DNA from: Euryarchaeota archaeon UBA91 | Lineage (GTDB): Archaea > Thermoplasmatota > Poseidoniia > Poseidoniales > Poseidoniaceae | Direction: 5' to 3' | Assembly (NCBI GenBank): GCA_002499705.1 | Contig: DAMU01000069.1 | Location: 1-9,683 of the forward strand | Length of the DNA: 9,683 nucleotides | Shown here: piece after piece, positions 5,544-9,683 of the stretch | How the letters are laid out: the number at the start of each line of letters is the position of its first letter | Position numbering within the stretch: position 1 is the stretch's first letter | Position numbers and translations under genes: made by a program | The notes under the pieces: generated by a model | The model's database searches: none | The model's input: only the letters and a program-made list of their open reading frames with translations | Told to the model about the DNA's origin: nothing

Positions 5544-7043
5544 TTACTCATCATCATATTCGTGACGAAGACAGAGGTTACGCGCAGCATAGACTTCATC
5601 AACGCGACGTACGGGCGTGGTGATTGGAGCCGCATGAAGCGTTTCAGCATCTACTTGGAGAACCTCAGCAAAGTGAATTGCAAAGGTATCCAGCGTATCT
5701 TTACTTTCAGTTTCAGTCGGCTCAACCATCATACACTCGGGAACTACCAGTGGGAAATAAACTGTGGGAGCCATGTAGCCTTTGTCAAGCAATCCTTTTG
5801 CCACATCCATAGCGGAAATGCCATGCATTTCTTTGGCCGGTTGTAAGGAAAGCGTGAATTCGTGTTTTGCAACTTTCGCTTCAGCACCGTCTTTGACCAA
5901 TGAGTCGACACCAGCTTCTTTAGCAGCCTTGTGAATCGCATGTCGAAGATAATTCGCATTGAGGACAGCGTGTTCTGACATCGTTCGCAAGCCTCGTCCA
6001 TATCGTCGGTAGTATGCCCAGCAACGAATGACTGCGCCCGCATTACCATGCCATTGCTGAACTTTGCCGATACTGTGAGTCGGTTGATACCAACCATACC
6101 ACATGTCATCAATAGCCATTTGAGATTCATCACCAACTGGAGGGCGATTCTTGACCAGAGGACCTGGGAGGAACTCGGCAAGATGAGATTTCACACCAAT
6201 TGGACCGGAACCCGGGCCGCCACCTCCGTGAGGTTGGCTGAACGTCTTGTGCAAATTGAAGTGTACTGCATCGAATCCCATGAGACCGGGTGAAGTGATA
6301 CCGAGAATGGCATTGAAATTCGCACCATCGTAGTACATCTGTCCCCCAACATCGTGGACAATAGCGGAAGCCTCGACGATATCTGCTTCGAATAAACCGA
6401 GCGTATTGGGATTGGTAATCATCATGACGGCAGTTGTTTCATCAGCAACAGCACGCAAGGCATCAAGGTCAATCCGTCCATCTTCTCGACTTGGAATCTC
6501 AACAATCTCAAAGCCACACATAGCAGCACTCGCTGGATTTGTTCCGTGGGCCGAATCCGGTACGATAACTTTCGTTCGCTGGGTTTCACCGCGTAATCTA
6601 AAGTATTCTTGAACGCATCGAACAGCAGTGAATTCACCTTGAGCACCTGCAACGGGTTGTAAGGTTACTTGGTCCATTCCAGAACAGACTTCAAGCATGT
6701 ATTGCATCTCGTGGAAAATTGCGAGGAGCCCTTGGATATGATGTTCAGGCTGGTGAGGGTGAATGTCAGCAATACCGGGTATTTGGGCAATGACTTCATT
6801 GACACGTGGGTTGTGTTTCATGGTGCAAGAACCAAGAGGGTAAAATCCAGTATCGATTCCGAAATTTCGCTTCGACATCCATGTGTAGTGACGGACCATT
6901 TCGGGTTCAGACAATCGAGGCCAGCGCGGTAGATTTTTTCGAGCCAACGACTCTGGCAAAGCAATTGATGATGCTGGTAAGACTGGAGCAGGTTGTGAAT
7001 AACCTTGACCTACAGCGCCGTTGTGTTCGAACAAATGACTCAT
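5544..7043 (-). CDS. gcvPB: Glycine dehydrogenase (decarboxylating) subunit 2, P-protein
   Basis: This is the PLP-carrying C-terminal half of the split glycine decarboxylase. With GcvPA it decarboxylates glycine and loads the aminomethyl group on lipoyl-GcvH, feeding C1 units to tetrahydrofolate or a related carrier. From the ATG at 7043 it has 499 residues. The PLP lysine is K266 in HFNLHKTFSQPHGGGGPG (261-278). Other hallmarks are GFYPLGSCTMKHNP (66-79), DSAHGTNPASAA (163-174), ITNPNTLGLFE (209-219) and YDGANFNAI (238-246). The longest frame begins at 7070, but 7043 has a perfect AGGAGGTGA site 4 bases upstream, so it is preferred. Its ATG overlaps the gcvPA stop in an ATGA, giving tight coupling and, presumably, equal amounts of the two subunits. 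The gcvH, gcvT and lpd genes needed for a full cleavage system are not in the window. Confidence 0.96.
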   Translation of the reverse strand: MSHLFEHNGAVGQGYSQPAPVLPASSIALPESLARKNLPRWPRLSEPEMVRHYTWMSKRNFGIDTGFYPLGSCTMKHNPRVNEVIAQIPGIADIHPHQPEHHIQGLLAIFHEMQYMLEVCSGMDQVTLQPVAGAQGEFTAVRCVQEYFRLRGETQRTKVIVPDSAHGTNPASAAMCGFEIVEIPSREDGRIDLDALRAVADETTAVMMITNPNTLGLFEADIVEASAIVHDVGGQMYYDGANFNAILGITSPGLMGFDAVHFNLHKTFSQPHGGGGPGSGPIGVKSHLAEFLPGPLVKNRPPVGDESQMAIDDMWYGWYQPTHSIGKVQQWHGNAGAVIRCWAYYRRYGRGLRTMSEHAVLNANYLRHAIHKAAKEAGVDSLVKDGAEAKVAKHEFTLSLQPAKEMHGISAMDVAKGLLDKGYMAPTVYFPLVVPECMMVEPTETESKDTLDTFAIHFAEVLQVDAETLHAAPITTPVRRVDEVYAARNLCLRHEYDDE

Positions 7044-8416
7044 GCATTCACCTCCTGTGAAGATGCCCAAACAGCAAGATGAGCGGCTAATAATTCAATT
7101 TGTTTTTCGCTGGTTTGATCGGTGAATGTTGCTAAAAGCCAATTCTTGCGTTCAGGATACCATGCGGACAAATCAAAGCCTCCGATGATTCCAACCGAAT
7201 CTAAATGGGACAAACAATCTTCACTTGAGCCAGGTAATTCAATGACAAATTCGTTGAAATGATGGTTGCTTGAGTGAGGCAATACAATGTTTTTGATTTC
7301 TCCCAACTTCTGTTTTGCAAGAAGGCATGCAGTCATGTTTCGAACTGCAAGAGTGTGAAGACCTTCAGGGCCGAGTAAAGCCATGTGCATTGCACCCATC
7401 AATGCGATGAGTGTCTCGTTTGTACAGATGTTTGAAGTCGCACGGTGTCGACGAATGTGTTGCTCTCGAGTTGAGAGTGTGAGACAGTAAGCCACTTTTC
7501 CATCCACGTCGATACTGCGGCCAACAATTCGTCCCGGCATCAAACGCAGATAGGCTTTGGTGCATGCAAATATTCCATAAATTGGGCCTCCACCTGTGAC
7601 TGGGCTACCAAGAGGTTGCCCTTCTCCAACCACGATATCTGCGCCATATTGACCGGGTGCTTCAACCAAGCCGAGGGAAACGGGTTGAACGGCGACAATC
7701 AAAGCAGTGTGCTCTCCAATAATGTCTTTGAGTTGTGAAAGTCCTCCGTCAAGAATTCCAAGAGGATTTGGCTGTTCAATGTAGATACCGCATGAGCCTG
7801 CAGCTTCGGACACACTTTCCAAATCAAGAGTGCCATCAGCATGATGCCGGAGGAATTTGATATTGATTTCAGCACCTTGACAATAATTGTGCATCACTGA
7901 AAGGCGGTCAGGTGGTGTAAGTTCAGAAACATAAACCGTGTCTTTTTCTGTCGCTTTACGGTTGTGAACACGCACTGCACAGGTCAATGCCTCAGCAGCA
8001 GCTGTCGAGCCATCATACAGAGAAAGATTCGCTACGGGTAAACCAACAAGTTCCGAGATTAAAGTTTGGAATTCCCACATTGCTTGTAGCATTCCCTGGC
8101 TCACTTCCGGTTGATATGGAGTGTATGCGGTAAGGAATTCCCCGCGTGTGACCAGTTGGAATACAGCGGCAGGAACATAATTCCGATACAAGCCCGCTCC
8201 GAGGAAAGAAACACGTTCACCCATAGCGACATTGGCACCGAGAAGTCTTCTTGCATCTGCTAAGATTTCTTCTTCGGATTGTGGAGGTGGCAATGGCAGG
8301 TCCCCAGTCATGCGAACTTCTGCAGGAATATCTTCGAACAAATCTTCAATTGAAGACATCCCCATTGCTGCTAGCATCTCAGCCTCTCGGCCCAAATTCG
8401 GTAGTTGGTCGACCAT
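7040..8416 (-). CDS. gcvPA: Glycine dehydrogenase (decarboxylating) subunit 1, P-protein
   Basis: This is the N-terminal half of the split P-protein; it has the aminotransferase-like fold but no PLP lysine and forms the active heterotetramer with GcvPB. From the ATG at 8416 it has 458 residues, close to known GcvPA lengths. Characteristic motifs are EMLAAMGMSSIEDLFEDIP (13-31), FLGAGLYRNYVP (71-82), YTPYQPEVSQG (98-108), NLSLYDGSTAAAEA (130-143), GEGQPLGSPVTGGGP (264-278), MPGRIVGRS (293-301) and LSTREQHIRRHRATSNICTN (314-333). The frame can be extended to a TTG at 8443, but 8416 places the Met where family members start and follows a TATA-like TTTAAG (8444-8449) by about 30 bases. It is first in the minus-strand gene run and overlaps gcvPB by 4 bases. 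Many archaea and Gram-positive bacteria have the split form; most proteobacteria have one fused chain. Confidence 0.96.
   Translation of the reverse strand: MVDQLPNLGREAEMLAAMGMSSIEDLFEDIPAEVRMTGDLPLPPPQSEEEILADARRLLGANVAMGERVSFLGAGLYRNYVPAAVFQLVTRGEFLTAYTPYQPEVSQGMLQAMWEFQTLISELVGLPVANLSLYDGSTAAAEALTCAVRVHNRKATEKDTVYVSELTPPDRLSVMHNYCQGAEINIKFLRHHADGTLDLESVSEAAGSCGIYIEQPNPLGILDGGLSQLKDIIGEHTALIVAVQPVSLGLVEAPGQYGADIVVGEGQPLGSPVTGGGPIYGIFACTKAYLRLMPGRIVGRSIDVDGKVAYCLTLSTREQHIRRHRATSNICTNETLIALMGAMHMALLGPEGLHTLAVRNMTACLLAKQKLGEIKNIVLPHSSNHHFNEFVIELPGSSEDCLSHLDSVGIIGGFDLSAWYPERKNWLLATFTDQTSEKQIELLAAHLAVWASSQEVNA
7048..7056 (-). promoter_or_regulatory. Shine-Dalgarno site of gcvPB inside the end of gcvPA
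   Basis: AGGAGGTGA on the minus strand is the strongest ribosome binding site in the window and ends 4 bases before the ATG at 7043. It lies within the last codons of gcvPA (encoding QEV) and rules in favour of 7043 over the longer frame. Confidence 0.8.
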
Positions 8417-8539
8417 ATCATCACTTACGCCACATGGGTGCAACTTAAACCAAACGCGAGACGCCCTTAATTATCGCTCTTCAGCGCTGTGCCTTTGAAA
8501 GGCCGAATACCTCTTGTTCTCCTTCTTCATGGAATGGCT
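8417..8539. other. Divergent intergenic spacer with a short palindrome
   Basis: The 123-base region lies between the divergently read gcvPA and glycosyltransferase genes and must hold both promoters. It contains TTTAAG (minus, 8444-8449), an AT-rich TTAATTA (8467-8473) and an 11-base odd palindrome CCTTTGAAAGG (8492-8502). The palindrome could be an operator half or chance. If the GTG at 8489 is used, part of this spacer is coding. Confidence 0.4.
8444..8449 (-). promoter_or_regulatory. Possible TATA box for gcvPA
   Basis: TTTAAG on the minus strand predicts transcription from about 8420, a few bases before the ATG at 8416. It therefore disfavours the TTG at 8443 as start. It is placed in the divergent spacer between gcvPA and the glycosyltransferase gene. 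This is a position-based inference from a short motif. Confidence 0.35.
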
Positions 8540-9682
8540 ATGGCGCATATAGCAATGGTCGTAACCAATGCCTGTTCGCCAGACCCTCGAGTCTTACGAC
8601 AAGCGGGTTGGATTGTACAGCAAGGGCATGAAGTAACCGTTCATGCTTACGATCGAAATCAAGAGCATTCGTTGAGCGAATCCTATAACGGCGTTCGTAT
8701 CATGAGATACCATCTCGGTAAAACCCCCTATGGTGGAATGGTAAAAACTGCACTCGGAATCCGTCATTTTAGCAAAACTGTATCTCGGGGACTCGTAACA
8801 AATAAACCCGATCTTGTGTATTGTCATGATGCCGACACACTATCAATAGGATGTTTGTTGAAGAAAAAGTATGGAACTTCGTTGGTCTTCGATATGCACG
8901 ACTTGCAACACACATGGATTCGTATGCCTGCTCCTAAATCGTTTATTCGAAGAATAATTAGTAAAATGCAGGAAAGGAAAATGCTACGGCAATTAAAGAA
9001 TGTAGACTTAATTTTGACTTCAAGTGGCAAAATTTCACCAACCAGTGAATACGGAGGATTTTGCGAATACCTCGAATCACATGGCCATTCATCGGTTGTA
9101 ATCGAAAACAGACCCGAAGAGATGGAATCCTCGAGCGAAAAGAAAAGCAAAGAGGGCTGGTGCGTAGGTTATCTTGGTCGAGTTCGGGAAATTGAATCGT
9201 TCCAGTTTCTTTTAGATGCTGTTCTTTTCATAGATCCTGAGCAGAGGCCAAAAATACGGATTGCCGGTGATGGAGTTGCATCCGAATCTGTTTCAAAACT
9301 GTTCCATTCAGCCAAAAAAGAGCACGATTTAGATGTTGAAATCTCGGGAGCTTTTGATTCTGAAGAATTTAACAGATTAATTCAGGAGATTGATGTGATG
9401 TTCGCGATTTATCAACCGTTGAGAGGAAATATTTTGCAAGGAGCACTACCTGTGAAAATGTTTGACGCAGCAGCACATGGGGTTCCTTCAGTGGTAAACG
9501 ATTCTTGTCTCATGGGGGAGTTGGCTGAAGTTGAAAATATTGGCCACTCTGTAGGCTGGTTACAGAAAGAAGATTTAGCCAAGAGTTTACTCAAATTACG
9601 CACGGTAAGTGTCGAACTCGATTCAACTTCTGAACGCGAAAGAAAGCGTTTTAGTGAGGCGATGAAACCTTACCTCTCTTGA
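8540..9682 (+). CDS. GT-B fold glycosyltransferase, family GT4-like
   Basis: From the ATG at 8540 the protein has 380 residues, normal for GT4 enzymes that move a sugar from a nucleotide-sugar donor. The N-terminal Rossmann domain begins MAHIAMVVTN and continues PDPRVLRQAGWIVQQGHEVT (15-34), a pattern seen in many GT4 proteins, with DLVYCHDADT (91-100) and FDMHDLQHT (117-125). The donor domain shows VGYLGRVREIESF (209-221), KIRIAGDG (238-245), EIDVMFAIYQP (283-293) and LPVKMFDAAAHGVPSVV (303-319). In this last motif the usual first Glu of the EX7E pair is not obvious (an Asp, D309, lies nearby). There is no membrane helix. An in-frame GTG at 8489 would add a hydrophobic leader-like stretch, but the family start fits 8540 (or 8534). 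Acceptor and donor are unknown; surface glycan or glycolipid synthesis is likely. The TGA stop ends one base before the window end. Confidence 0.85.
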   Translation: MAHIAMVVTNACSPDPRVLRQAGWIVQQGHEVTVHAYDRNQEHSLSESYNGVRIMRYHLGKTPYGGMVKTALGIRHFSKTVSRGLVTNKPDLVYCHDADTLSIGCLLKKKYGTSLVFDMHDLQHTWIRMPAPKSFIRRIISKMQERKMLRQLKNVDLILTSSGKISPTSEYGGFCEYLESHGHSSVVIENRPEEMESSSEKKSKEGWCVGYLGRVREIESFQFLLDAVLFIDPEQRPKIRIAGDGVASESVSKLFHSAKKEHDLDVEISGAFDSEEFNRLIQEIDVMFAIYQPLRGNILQGALPVKMFDAAAHGVPSVVNDSCLMGELAEVENIGHSVGWLQKEDLAKSLLKLRTVSVELDSTSERERKRFSEAMKPYLS

Positions 9683-9683
9683 T

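Noticed and set aside
7044..7070. gcvPB starting at 7070 with nine extra residues
   Set aside because: The perfect AGGAGGTGA site lies inside those codons and points to the ATG at 7043, which also forms the usual ATGA overlap with gcvPA.
8417..8443. gcvPA starting at the TTG at 8443
   Set aside because: It lacks a ribosome binding site, lies upstream of the start site predicted from the TATA-like box, and adds residues not typical of the family; ATG 8416 fits better.
8489..8539. GTG-started N-terminal extension of the glycosyltransferase as a signal peptide or membrane anchor
   Set aside because: The hydrophobic stretch is short, no ribosome binding site precedes the GTG, and the family fold begins at MAHIAMVV; the extension is more likely untranslated.
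1..9683. CRISPR array, insertion sequence, toxin-antitoxin or defence system
   Set aside because: No regularly spaced repeats, transposase motifs, terminal inverted repeats or paired small toxin/antitoxin-like genes are visible on either strand.

Overview
The window looks like a chromosomal piece of a planktonic euryarchaeon, most likely Marine Group II/III (Poseidoniales-like). That assignment is inference. It rests on a stand-alone ATP-pyrophosphatase subunit of GMP synthetase (the archaeal split form), a split glycine decarboxylase (gcvPA/gcvPB), a tRNA gene without an encoded CCA, GGTGA-type Shine-Dalgarno motifs complementary to an archaeal 16S 3' end, and AT-rich TATA-like boxes about 25 bases before some start codons. 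Several enzymes are of kinds also common in bacteria (DeoA-type thymidine phosphorylase, YccA-type Bax inhibitor), as expected for this mosaic lineage.

Layout. On the plus strand, positions 1-2643 hold a tight three-gene run: the 3' end of a Bax inhibitor-1/YccA-like membrane protein, an isopenicillin-N-synthase-family Fe(II)/2-oxoglutarate-type oxygenase, and a 440-residue thymidine phosphorylase. At the latter two starts the ribosome binding site overlaps the previous stop codon. A tRNA-Asn(GTT) follows at 2691-2763. From 8416 back to 2765 everything is on the minus strand, in transcription order: gcvPA, gcvPB (4-base overlap), an unrecognised four-helix membrane protein, purE, guaA subunit B (one base after the purE stop), and an unrecognised Cys/His-rich 178-residue protein whose stop codon lies one base from the tRNA 3' end. 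A divergent spacer (8417-8539) separates gcvPA from a plus-strand GT4-like glycosyltransferase that ends one base before the window does.

How they fit together. The minus-strand block is mainly one-carbon and purine metabolism: glycine cleavage supplies C1 units, while PurE and GMP synthetase act early and late in purine synthesis. In the plus-strand block, thymidine phosphorylase releases thymine (or uracil) and sits next to an oxygenase of the superfamily that includes fungal thymine 7-hydroxylase. This suggests, without proving, a pyrimidine salvage or oxidation pair. The glycosyltransferase probably serves surface glycan or glycolipid synthesis. Most of the window is ordinary housekeeping. 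The points most worth following are the oxygenase/phosphorylase pair, the Cys/His-rich orphan, and the PurE active-site variation. No CRISPR array, insertion sequence, integrase or attachment site was seen.
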